Origin: Siniperca chuatsi
Lineage: Eukaryota; Chordata; Actinopteri; Centrarchiformes; Sinipercidae
Reading direction: 5' to 3'
DNA length: 64,000 nucleotides
Assembly: GCF_020085105.1 (NCBI RefSeq)
Contig: NC_058042.1
Coordinates: forward strand, 24,250,001 to 24,314,000
Shown here piece by piece: positions 12,375-23,845 of the stretch; the stretch's first letter is position 1, and each line of letters starts with the position of its first letter. A model generated the notes under the pieces. The model was not told where the DNA came from. It was given only the letters and a program-made list of their open reading frames with translations, and ran no database searches. A program made the position numbers and the translations under genes.

Positions 12375-13095
12375 AAGTTGATAAAAGGAGTAGCTGGACA
12401 TTATGAAATTTGCTTTCTTGCTGCGAGTTACACAGAGCGATCTACAGTATACCACTCATGTCTGTACAGTACATATGAAGCTAAAGCCAGTTATCTTAGT
12501 TTAGCATAAATAGTTAGCCACATAACCCTCCCTGAAACCACAACGTGTTTTTGTGTTGATTAAACATGTTCATTCATAAGCTCGTAGGTGGATTTTGTTA
12601 TGTGTTTCGACAGTCAGAGAAAGCATGACTGACAGAGAGAGTTGAAGTAGTTAGTTTTGGTTTATTGTAAAACACACAGTAACCAGGTGTGTGTGGAAGC
12701 AATCGCTGTGAGCAGGTGGACTGGACGAGGACAGCTGGCTTGGCAAGAGGTTGGTGAGAGCAGACTGGCGGCACGAGGACAGCAGGCTGAGGTGGAGCAG
12801 CGGAGGATCCGTGGTGAGCTCTTTCTGGAGAGCCGGTGAGTAACTTGGAGGCAGGTGTGAACAGGAATGCACCTGAACACAGGGAGTCAGAGAGTTAGTC
12901 AGGGGTTCAGAAAACATGCAGGAAATTCTATCAATGAGGTTAGTCAGAGGCCGAGGCATAGTACCACTTGGGTAAACGGACGACGGACGGCGAAGACTGG
13001 TGAGAAGAGCAAACAGACGGAGACACTGGGAATGTTACCACTGTATCATGACAGTCTCTCCCTGTTTCCAGTCTTTATGCTAAGCTAAGCAAATG
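12375..13095 (-). repeat. Dispersed fish repeat interrupted by an LTR-like insertion
   Basis: The left part (about 12375-12605, with TACATATGAAGCTAAAGCCA and a diverged TTAGCATAAA) and the right part (13045-13095, with TTTCCAGTCTTTATGCTAAG) belong to one fish repeat family that also occurs at about 22985-23130. Between them (about 12610-13045) lies a minus-oriented LTR-like block: on the minus strand it has a CAATAAACC poly(A)-type signal near its end. Matching GACAGTC strings flank the block (12610-12616 and 13047-13053), consistent with insertion into the repeat, although canonical TG...CA LTR ends could not be fixed. Confidence 0.5.
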
Positions 13096-14262
13096 TTTCT
13101 CAAATCTGAATATTGTCTGTATGTTTTCTATGATATTTAACTGCATAACTTTGGGTTTAAAAACTGTTGATCAGACAACAATCTAAGGATATCACCTTGG
13201 GCTCTGTGATGGCCATTTTTCACTGTAGACCAAGTGGTTAATCAAGAAAATAATTGATAGAATAATGAATAATGAAAATAATCATTAATTGTAGCCCATA
13301 GGAATTGAAAATGTGTCTTAAGGTCATATTTAAAGAAGGGTGATACAGACTTCAATTTAGATAATGGATTCAGTTTCTTATCTCAGTTTGCTATTGTAAT
13401 GGCTTGTAGCCATAGCAGAAAGTGACCTAGATAATCTTCCACATAAGACCTGAGAGCACTGAAATACAGCTGTATTTCACAAACTGCCCAGATTAAATAC
13501 TTTTAAAGCTACATTATTTATTTTGTAAAATATATAAAAGCGCAAGTTGTTGTGATTTTTCAGTAAGTCATGTGAAGTTTTAATACACTAATTCTAAAAT
13601 TACATGTTACGCCAATCTCCCACTTGTCTGCATTTGAGGTTCCTCTAATCATCACATGGGATAATATAACCACTGAACCTATATGTTTCAATCATTCTTT
13701 GTTCTGAACAAAAGAGAAAAATCCATCTTTTTTTTTTCTTCCACAGAGTTGAGGATGATTTAAAAGTTATTATCTCTGACACATTAATTTGTCACAATTC
13801 AAGAGTAGAAATGGCCTTTCCATTCAGACGCTATGACTCATCACTGAGTATAGGCAGCACCCCCCTCTGGGATCTCTGAAAATTGGCAACATTTCCATCA
13901 GCAATGGATTCACAATAGACACTCCAAATCCCAGTAAATACATGTAATTCAAGATGACCACAAGTTACAATTTAAGCACTAAACATTCCTTTATAACAGA
14001 AGCTCGTTATGTTAGTGTGGTGCAATCAGTGTACTTATTTTATGTAGCGTCCCCTCTTCAAGGAAATACAAATTCCTGTATTTGTTACGGTTTTTGGCCT
14101 TTGTTTTATACAGAAGCATGTTACAATTTGTGAAGTAAGCCAAAATAACACATAGTATTCAAGGAATACAGGACCCGACACATCAGACAGTCAGACACTG
14201 AATAAATTAAACAGTTATACAACAGTAGTAAAATGTCAGGGAGCCTCCGCCCTGTACTCTCC
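13096..14262. other. Intergenic DNA and probable 3' UTR of the GnRH receptor
   Basis: A/T-rich DNA without coding features. The part nearest 14262 is likely 3' UTR of the minus-strand receptor gene; no canonical poly(A) signal could be assigned with confidence. Confidence 0.4.
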
Positions 14263-16744
14263 TCATATGATCCTCTCAGGGCTGGACTGGTTTGGATCGC
14301 TCTCTGCATCATTGTCTGCTGTTAAAAAGCTGCTTCTTGGTGACATCGACTCTGCTTTGCTGTGGTTATCACTGCACAACATGAACCTCTCCTGGCTGGC
14401 AGGGTTCACCTCTCTCTTTAGTGGCAAAGAGTTGGCAGCACAAGTGAAAGATCCGGTTATAACCGTGTTAGTATCCAGGTTGGACGCCGTGGTGGCATTG
14501 CAGTAAAACCTCCGGAGCCCTTTTCGGAAGTGAATGGTAAACAGGCCATAGACGACCGGGTCCAGGCAGGCGTTGATGAGCCCGAAGATGAACAGGATGT
14601 GTGTCAGTGAGTGGGAGACCTTGCCCTCCAGGTCATCGGGGAAGAACCAGTACCACAGGCCCAGCAGGTAGTATGGAGTCCAGCAGATAATGAAAGACGA
14701 GACGATCACAATACTCATTTTTAGAGTTTTCATCCGGGCTCTGGGGATGTTATTCTTCGAACGCCGCAAATGCACTTCATTGGAGTGCACTGGGAGCAGA
14801 GCAGAAGACAGAAACAAAACACAGAAGACAGTATGAACGGCTTTAATGCAAACAAACATTAAATATGTGCTAAATGTAGCACTAGTATTGCCTTTTGCAT
14901 TCAGATTTAGTGAGGATAGTGAGGGATTTCACACCAATCCATCAGATATTTGTTGATATTTCAGTCTGGACCAAAGTGGTGGGCCGACTGCCTGACCAGC
15001 AGACCAGTATTCCCATCCCTAGAGCCTCACAACACCATCTCTTTTGAAAGCCGTAGTCGGTTACTCTGAATAATCCACAGAATACACTGTAAACAGTTCA
15101 GAGACTTTTTTCAGTGGATTTATTTCATGAAAACTGCACAGCGGGGTCTGTGGATTATCCAGAGTAACCAGGACTGGGGAAGAGATATTGCTGAGTTTTT
15201 AAAATGTAAATTTTTTTTCAATGCTGCTTGATGCATGGATACAATGGATGTGATTTCAGTCAGCTCTACAGCTCTGTGTGGGTTGAAGAGCAAAAAGCAA
15301 TCAACCACCTAACAAACAGCCTAGCTTTTATCAGTGTGCGTCTACTAATAAATGGGTCAAACAAACTGTGCTGCAGCAGTTATGTTATGCAAGTGCTAAT
15401 CACTGAAGTAAACTCATCCACAGGGTTTTGGACTCCATTTGAACTTACAGTTGTTCTTTTTCAGTCGTTTGGAGATCTCACAGAAGATCCTGGTGTAGCA
15501 GGTGATCATGATGACCAGCGGCAGCAGGAACAGGCAGGAGAAAGTGAACATGTTGTAGGCCGTTTCATGCCAGTGAGTGACAAAACTTCCACGTGTGGTA
15601 CACTGAGTGAAGTCCTCGGGATGGATGATGGTCACATTGTGAAAAAGGAATATCTGATGAGGGAAAGGAACAATACTTAGAAAGGCATTTTCAGTCATAT
15701 GAGATAACACCCATTTGTTTGGGCCATATCATCATTTAAAGATCCTTTCCCTTTTAAGCCAGCTATATTCTTTAATGTTCGGATGGGCCTGTATGCTTAC
15801 AAGACACCCTGTTCTACAGGCATCTGACCTGGCTTCACATTCCTTTGTGTAAATGGCTCCTTAATATTGTTCACATTGGTAAACAAAAAATATTGCCAAA
15901 AACTCTACTTGCTAATCATTTATTTCAGACTGATGTTGGGAGGGCAACTGGAAGCCACACATTTTGTACTTTTTCATTAGCAGTTTTTGTGGAAAGGATT
16001 ATTTATGGAACAGAGATTGTAAATCACAGGATCTAAAATATTCATGTAAACAATTTATACCAAAGTAAGAATTACATCAGACTATAGAAAGTGCCATGAT
16101 CCTCTTGGACAGGACATGTTTAATGAAAACCTGTTTCTAATCTAATTAAAATCAGTCCTGACCTCTAGCCAGCGTTGTGAGCTGGGGTACCTTACCTGAG
16201 GGACTGACAGCACGACACTCATGCCCCACGCCACAGTCAGCATGACTCTGTTCCTCTTTCTGGCCTTATTGATAGCCAGAGGGTTGAGGATGGCTGACTG
16301 CCTGTCCAGACTGATCACCACGGTGACAAAGGCGCAGGAGTACATTGCCTGCAGCTTAAGAAACATCAGTAGCCTGCAGGCAAAGTCCCCAGCGAGCCAC
16401 TGGACTGTGATGTTCCATACGGCATCCACAGGCATCACAATGAAGGTCACCAGCAGATCAGCCACCGTCAGGTTGATTATCAGCACCGTGACGTGGGACT
16501 TACGCTTCCCATTGCTGTGTGCCGCCCACAGCACAGCCAGGTTGCAAAAGGCCGATATGCCACAGAGAATGCAAGTGATGATCACTCTGACTTTGGCTGC
16601 TGTGGTGAATGTGGGCAGCTGCAGGGTGCCGCCCCCCGCCGTCCAATTGGAAATGGGAGAGGAGCAGTTGCAGCTGGTGTTCAGTTGGTGTTCCATCATC
16701 AGGTGATACATGGTTGCTGCAGAGTCACACAGAGTGGTGTTCAT
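14263..16744 (-). CDS. gnrhr: Gonadotropin-releasing hormone receptor (C-tailed fish type)
   Basis: Coding exons on the minus strand: 16744-16196, 15653-15449 and 14789-14263, 426 residues. A seven-helix class A GPCR that binds GnRH and signals mainly through Gq/phospholipase C at the pituitary cell membrane. Visible marks: N-glycosylation sites at N22, N26 and N33; NLTVADLLVTF in TM2; DRQ at the end of TM3; EISKRLKKNN in loop 3; KMSIVIVSSFIICWTPYYLL in TM6; DPVVY in TM7. The roughly 95-residue cytoplasmic tail after the last helix is Ser/Thr-rich, as in non-mammalian receptors. Introns lie after SVPQ and after KKNN, the family's usual positions. The third exon's acceptor at 14790 has a strong pyrimidine tract and fits the phase. 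Which of the several teleost paralogues this is cannot be settled from the window. Confidence 0.93.
15055..15235 (-). repeat. Foldback fragment of a dispersed fish repeat
   Basis: GGTTACTCTGAATAATCCAC at 15059 and its near reverse complement around 15150-15171 form inverted arms about 70 bases apart. The sequence after the second arm (GACTGGGGAAGAGATATTGC) is what I recall of a repeat common in percomorph introns, and the arms match the longer copy at about 51190-51540. It lies in intron 2 of the GnRH receptor. Confidence 0.6.
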
Positions 16745-16799
16745 TTTCTGACGCTCGCAGAGTAAGAAACATTCTGCTCATCCACCGTGAAGATCAGCA
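16745..16799 (-). promoter_or_regulatory. gnrhr: 5' UTR segment of gnrhr exon 2
   Basis: A strong acceptor (pyrimidine tract then TTGTTACCAG on the minus strand) ends at 16800, implying that the coding exon begins about 55 bases before the ATG and is spliced to an upstream non-coding exon. Confidence 0.6.
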
Positions 16800-18254
16800 C
16801 TGGTAACAAGAGTGAAGCAAAAAGAGGGAATCAACAAGGTACAAGACGGATGAGTCAGGGGCCATGAAGTGGGCACAGATCATCCAAACACATTTGTGTA
16901 ACAAGAGAAATACAAACATCCCATGAATGAATAATACAGTGGCTCATCAAGAGGAAGTAATATGCATATATGGAGGCCTCATTCATATTGCAATTCAGTG
17001 AGATGGAAAAATGGAGCTAGCAAACTGTGAGGAACGTGGAGATAATGAATACAGTACATATAGCTAATATTACATCATATAAACTTCTACACAAGTTCTA
17101 GAGTGCATGTAATAGTGCTAACATTCATCCACAATTTAAACATTTTATGAGCTGTTCAGAATTCCTTACTTCATAACATGGGAACAGGAAAGATTAAGAT
17201 GATCTTTATTAATCGATGAAATATATATGTCATTATTATATTATAATAATATTCATTTCTCAATCAACAAAAATTTGAAAATTAATCTTTGTTGTGTGAG
17301 CCCAAACAAAAACAGTTTCTCAATATACTGCAAGAAACAAAAATCATCTTAATATTTTGGACTTGTGATTTGAAATGCAAACATGACATACGTGCGGATG
17401 GATTTCAGTCGACTGGGCCTTGTTCAGTGTCCTGGTCCATTTAATAAGTGGTTGGCAGCCTCTCTGTTATCAGTTAGTATTGTAGTGCCCACACCTGCAC
17501 AGCAAAACAGAGCTGTGTCACTGAAATTAGACTGATTCTGTCAATACAAACACCACATCATGGACTATCTGGCTGGAAGTGTTTCAGAGAGATGCCTACT
17601 AAAAGAAACACAAAAGGTATTTTTAAGACCATTCATAAATTCTAGGAGAGAAAAAAAACACAGCATCGTGACTGAGTGATGTCTCACCTATATCAGGTTT
17701 GGCTTGAATGTTTATTCATTTCTCCTGGTGTTAAATTTCATAAAAGAGGAGCTATTATCATAGACAAGGAAAGACATGGTGGTAAAATAGATGACACATA
17801 ACAATGTAAATAATGTTAATTTTAAACGTATTCTGCGTTACATATAATATGCAAAGCACTGGTCATTTAAGCACACAGGCATGCACATGCGCTTATCACT
17901 CATCCAGTCTCTCGCTCTCTTTTGATCCGAGGAGAAAATAAGCAAAGATGCATTGAAATGATTTGACGAAACTCTCCACATTTTCTGTTGATAATCAACC
18001 CCAAAAGATTCTTTTAAAAAAGATAACCGCACTCACGTAGACTCAAATGTTTGTGAGTGGCACTAAGTGCAGCAAATTCTTACATGAATTATTACAGACA
18101 TTTTCTTGTTCTGCATCCAGATCTTACCGAATGAACCTACAATTTAAAACTGTTAACCTGCTCCACAGATGGCATTTAGCAAGTTTTTTAATTCCCACGT
18201 CTGACACTAACTGCACTTGCAGCCCCAAAGCTCATTACACAAAAGCAAACTTAC

Positions 18255-18500
18255 GTTCAACGTGCAGTGGAGATGGCTTTGGGTTTAGCCTTTTGCGCAG
18301 CTCTGGGACCCCCAAGTATTTAAAAATCACAGCAAGATGGAAGCTTCGTCGGTGTTAGTGCTCGTTTGTTTTCAATAGAAACAGGCTGTGGTAAGTTTTG
18401 CAAGGCAGCAGGTTCACCGACACCTACTACAGCTGTCCGGCTCTTCTGCTATCCAGTGCGTCCTGTGCGCTTCCAGCCGCGCCACCTTTATCCAAATACC
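18255..18500 (-). promoter_or_regulatory. gnrhr: Probable non-coding first exon and promoter of gnrhr
   Basis: On the minus strand a GC-richer block ends with the donor TTGAAC|GTAAGT at 18255/18254, phase-free for a 5' UTR exon. About 230 bases upstream lie TGATTGGT (an inverted CCAAT box) and the TATA-like GGATAAAGG. The block sits 1.45 kb upstream of the acceptor at 16800. The transcription start is inferred, not shown. Confidence 0.5.
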
Positions 18501-21240
18501 AATCACAGAGCCGTGCAACATGAACCCCGGGGGTGTGGTCTGAACTCAACTCCATATTCACTGACATATTTGTTAGAAAAGAATAAACTATGATTGATGA
18601 TCACCCGCAAGGCAAAAAACACCAATCATGGTCTTCTAAATGAATGCCAGGAAGAGATAAGTCATAAGAGACCAGAATGGGAAAATATAAATTATGAAAT
18701 CCCAGTTTGGAATGTGCCTGTGCTGTGAAATCCTCCAGTAAAAGCTACACTATTATGTAAGACATGATTCATGAGATAGGACACAGGCAGCTGAGACTCA
18801 GAGATGCTTGAAAAAACAATATTCTCTTTGACCACAAGAAACATATATGCAAATAAGATAAGCAGAAGGTCAGCTGAATCTGAAGATCATAGAGAATGTG
18901 GTACATTTTTAAGTTACAAAGACCATAAATCTAAGCTAATCATCATCGCAAATGGAGCTGGAGTTAGTGCAGTAGGTTACTCACCTGGCATGCTGGTCTT
19001 GGGGCAAGACAGAAGAAGGAAGGAATACTTAATGTTTGTCCTCTTATTTCTATTCATTTAATTGACGTATTAAGGAAACATTCAGTGCCAGATGAAGTGC
19101 CAGTAAGTAACAGATTTTGTAGACCTATCACTGTTCTTTTGAAAGAGCTGAAATGGAACAATGATATACTTTATGTTGTTATCACCAATTGATATTATAC
19201 AATAATGATTCATAATTTGGGGGGGACTTTTGACTAATATACTGATGTATGATTGTGGATTTGATCTTGGTTTTTCTTGGCTTATTAATTTATAATTTTA
19301 TTATCTTAATCTGTCCTCTTATTTTGTCTTTTATTTTTCATTATTTATATTTCATTTCTATGTATTTATTGTATGACGTGACACCCTACGTCTAATTATA
19401 CCTCTATTTGTATGAACTCTTATGTGAAGCTAATGTGCTATATGAAGTATGATTAGTAGTTTATTCTTTTACCTGCTAATATCTGTCTCGCTTGTACAAA
19501 TATGTCAGAAAATAAACTACGAAATTAATTATCTGGTGACATTTCCCAACGGGAGCAGCAACATTGAATTATATGCAGAGTTATAGCTGCACAGTGAAAT
19601 ATAGATTTCGGAGTTTGCCTGGAGACGTAGGTTGGCAGACAAATCTCTGTGCTGAGTCAAAGGAGGCCTTGACTGTGCTCTCAATGTAATTAAAGTGCTC
19701 TGGTGGAAAGTAATTGGGGTAAGATTGTTCAAGTACTGTGCTTAAATACAATGCCTTGAAGCCCTTCGAGAGAACGGTGTCCTGTCTAAATTTTATTCTG
19801 TATTTAGCAGTTGTTCAGTATAGTGGTGAACAGTGTCTTTATAAACAGTCTGCAGTTGACAGCTGTAACAAAGATATATACACTTGATTGTAGTGATCTG
19901 AATTACTGGAAGGCTTCTAAACAATATGAACTGATTGTTTTTCATGTCATTAATTAACAAGCACTCAAGTAGAGAGGACAAACTCATCAGTTAATCAGGC
20001 AACACTAATAGCATCATTATGCACTTATATTCGCTGTTCAAGGGTGTGCAATACTTTGCTGCCTATATTTCCAACTGGCATTATATTAAACTTTTTTGAC
20101 TGTTGGTTTATAACAGCTAAATATGCACAGGTCGAATGTATAGATTCACAGAAAACATTCAGCTTTTTGATAATAAGAAACTGACATTTCCATATTTAGA
20201 ATCTACCTACAAGGGACTAGCAAAGCTTTGTAATGTCCTTGTTGCAGGACCTGTTTTGATTTATTGAGATGGATTAATTTCCCTGGTTCCAATTTAGAAT
20301 AGATAGTTATGTGGCGTTCAACTCACGGCCAGGAAGGAAGGGAACATGCTGACCCAAAACATATTATTTGTCACCCCAGTCTTCCGGCTTTACTTATCAC
20401 AAGCCCTTGAAGGGAAGTCGCAACTCAATACTCTCAATTCACACTCAGTTGTGTTTTTAAGCTTCAAAAAAGAGAGGAGAGCCATGGAACTATTTCTTAA
20501 TTAAAGTTAGATGGATGAAAAATGTGTTTAAACGAACTTCAAATGCAAACTTGAGAGACTGTGATATTTACAGTCTTTCATAATATAATATAAAACAGAG
20601 GGACAATATGATGAGAAGGGAATCGCACTTTTGGTTTGCACAAGGAGATATACCCATTTTCAGTTTAATGTGACTGAAACGGGACATTTTTTTAAAGCGT
20701 TTTAGCCAATTATGTCTATGTGACCACTGTATTTGCTCAATGGCAGTTTGGTCTGCCCTTGTACCAATGCACCAAATTGTGGTGGTAATGAAATTCAGTC
20801 TCAAGTGGTAACAGCTCTGTCTCAAGTGCCCTGATGTTGGTTGATTAGGCATGTAATGGAAGGTTTGTCTCTTCTTACTATATGTCTGCTGATAGGCAGT
20901 TATGTGAATCTGTCTGAAAGTTTACTGGATGTTTTTCTTTATGAGTGTTTGCACCCAGTGCCATATCCTTGGGTGCTGAAAATGCCTTTTGTGGGTCTCA
21001 ATATTATTTTTATATATCTTATAACAGCTGGTAGATTACCTTGTATCATGAAAAGCTTAATTTAAACCTCACAGTCGGTGAGATGGATGGAGACGGACTT
21101 TCCAGAGTTGTAAAATCCTGTCTTAGACTATCAGAAACCACTGTGGGTTTGCAATGAGCCTTCAAACTCAGATGTATCATTCAAACTTCTGAATATTATT
21201 CAAACTAACTCAACTCCGTGTACCATATCGTAGAAAATGT
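18501..21240. other. Intergenic DNA, no gene seen
   Basis: A/T-rich DNA upstream of the GnRH receptor. Short frames lack recognisable motifs or splice context. Distal regulatory elements for gnrhr could be here but none is recognisable. Confidence 0.45.
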
Positions 21241-21612
21241 TTCATTCGTAGTCATCTGGACACTGTTTTCAGAATCAAGACGTTTCGGCTCCCATCCGGA
21301 AGTCATTCTCAATTGGGAAAAAATGGGACGGAACTAGAAATTTAAGCTACTCTGTGTTACATAAGCCCTGCCCTCAGGTATCTGCTGATTACTCTGCCTA
21401 GTTTCACCTGAAACTGACCTAATTGTTTCCATGATGGCCCAGTAATCAGTAATCAGGCCTATTGTTTTCTGGCTGCACCTCCCTCATCACTGTTAAGTAC
21501 CTGATTAGCATATGATTGGCGTTACCAAGGTGCTAATACACCTTAACACAGAGTAGTTTAAATTTCTGAGTTCCCGGACCATTTTTCACAATTGAGAATT
21601 ACAATTACACCG
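21241..21612 (-). mobile_element. Penelope-like element remnant with internal inverted arms
   Basis: Read on the minus strand, the block starts at CTCAATTGTGAAAAATGG and ends with TTCCGGATGGGAGCC followed by GAAACGTCTTGATTCTG, a tail resembling fish Penelope-like elements. Its two ends are inverted copies of each other over about 55 bases (CTCAATTG...AAATTTA...CTCTGTGTTA). A second copy in the opposite orientation lies in sppl2a intron 14 (about 42955-43275). No coding sequence is left. Confidence 0.55.
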
Positions 21613-22984
21613 CCTTATTCCATGTACCATAGTTCATCTTCTCACCGGTACCTAAAGCAACAGGCTATAACTCAATATGCCATAACTCGACTGGTAAAGG
21701 AAAATACATATATTTGTCTAAAAAATATACATTCAAAATTCTCTTCCTGGTAGAACTTCCTCTCAGAAAATGTTGCGTTGTGGCCTTTCAGGCCTCTTTG
21801 CACCACTCTTCACCTGCCAGATGAATCTGCTGCAGGACAAAACACAGATAACATGACTAAAAGCCTGACGCCCTATTAGCAGCCTTGAGATGCTGAAACA
21901 CAGTGCCAAAGTGTTGGATGGAACAAACAATGTAGGGTTTATGCCTAGGAGCACGAATGGTATTTCATGGTAGCCCCTTGGGGCAAATTGTGATATCGGG
22001 CTATATTAATAAAATTGACGTGACATGTAATCTGCCTTTAGTTCTTGACAGGCAAACAAAGTTGACATTTCAGGGGCTGCCTCCTTTGAGGTCTGCATTT
22101 CAAGACTGAATGCGTCACTATGGGTCGACAAGGCTACCCCATTCTAAATGTGGGCAGATGTGTTTTGCTTTCTTTTCATTTGGAGGACACAACTGTTTCC
22201 TCTGAGCCCAGGATGGGCAGATCTTTTACACTTTACTTGATGCTTGATATTCAAGTGGTTTTGATTTGGTATTAATACCTATTTTTAAAAAAAAGTATAA
22301 AAACAGTTTGTTTTTTTTAAATGATGTCACATCCCTGAGGCTCCACCATAGTGAGTCATTATCTGAGCTGACTCACACAAAGCTGTTTTCCCCTTGTGAG
22401 CCTCTTGGTTTTTAAACTCACAAAAATTACTCATCCTTTTAGATCGTTTACTCTGGTATTTACTCTTACTTTCTCTAGACTTTACTTTAGATTATTGTCC
22501 TACATGTTCCAAAATGTAGGAACACATTCTAGGCCTTCAGTTGCCAACTCTAAAATCTCACACATGAGTTTCATACATCATATAGCACACAGACTTTTCA
22601 AATAAATCCACTGCATGTTTCAGTAGACTAATACACGCATGAAAGTGCAGTGTGTGACTCCCTGCTGCGCACAGGCAGGTCAAGCTGACACCTTACCATC
22701 TCAGCTGGAGCAGCATGTAATTTCTTGAACTGGAGCACAGACCTCTCAGCTTCAAATGCATGCCCTTTCTTATTCTGTGAGAAGAGGCAGGGGACTTCTG
22801 CCACTGCTTCTAGTACAATTTTTTTCTCCATGTGAAATAGACACACTGACAGTTCAAGAGCTATATTACAAGCAGACTGGTCATTACCACCAGTGGCCCT
22901 CTGTCATACCACACCACTGTTTCTCAAACTTTCGTAAAGTCAGCATTTTACGTGTTTTATGTCCAAAACAGTCGGGCAAATCAC

Positions 22985-23130
22985 CCCCAGGCTAGCTGTT
23001 TCCCCCTGTGTCTGGTCTCTGTGCTAAGCTAAAGAGCTGCTGACTGTAGCTTCACATTTAACAGACAGACATAACCATCTTGTCATCTAATTAAAGCAAA
23101 TACGCATATTTCCCAATATGTCAAATTATT
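22985..23130 (+). repeat. Dispersed fish repeat fragment
   Basis: CTGTTTCCCCCTGTGTCTGG, GTGCTAAGCTAAAGAGCTGC and a terminal AATACGCATATTTCCCAATA match the family seen at 12375-13095. These are typical end and body strings of a short non-autonomous repeat common in percomorph genomes. Confidence 0.6.
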
Positions 23131-23413
23131 TTAGACTTTCCTCCATGCTCAAGTTTGGTTTTGTTTGCTTGTTTTTGTTTGTGTTCATTTTGTCCAGTGT
23201 TCATCTCTGTAGGCTATTTATATGGTTGGAGTCTACTTGTCAATTTACTTGGTATGAATTGCTTAGAAGTCACAAATGAAATTAAGAGTATTGCTGAAAA
23301 CGTGGGCTTTTGCTGAATATCATTTTAGAGAAAATGCAAGGAATTTATATGATTCAAACAGCATTTCTCTGTAGTAACTGCTGTTTGTCCCACCTGTTGT
23401 TACTCCCATCAAT

Positions 23414-23840
23414 TGTCAGCTGGCAAACACAGGACACAGAGGTAAGATACGAGGGAGGTTTATTGCAACAGTAGGAGTTGTACACAGGTGGAGCAAAACA
23501 GTAGGCAACTTATGCGAGAACTAGGAATGTCTTTGAGAGGCTTATCTGTAGTTAGGAGTCCGTTCTTTTCTCTGGGAGGGGCGGGGATAAGGAGAGCCAG
23601 GAGACGAGGGCACACACAGGCTGAGGGGAAGCCAGAGTACAAGGAGCTCTTCAGTAGGACCACAAGTCAGGTAGAACCTCATGGTAGGGTTGCGACCAGA
23701 CAGTGAGTGAACTGGGGGGAGTGCTGTTTTATAGTGCAGTAGGGTGATTGGTAACAGGTGTGTGAAATCAGTATTCAGGTGATTGGGATCTGATGACTGT
23801 GGTGGATGGAGCCAGTGGTGTCTGTGTCAGCTCCCTGACA
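23414..23840 (-). mobile_element. Solo LTR with 5-bp target-site duplication
   Basis: The element runs TGTCAGCTGGC to CTCCCTGACA (canonical TG...CA ends) and is flanked by identical TCAAT at 23409-23413 and 23841-23845. On the minus strand it contains CACTATAAAACAGC as a TATA box and TTGCAATAAACC as poly(A) signal in the right order for U3-R-U5, so the parent element was transcribed leftward. No internal domain remains, as expected after LTR-LTR recombination. Five-base duplication and end sequence fit a Ty3/Gypsy- or BEL-type element; the superfamily is not settled. Confidence 0.85.
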
Positions 23841-23845
23841 TCAAT

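Noticed and set aside
16221-16806. Three overlapping plus-strand frames of 65-161 residues
   Set aside because: Shadows opposite the conserved GnRH receptor exon 1.
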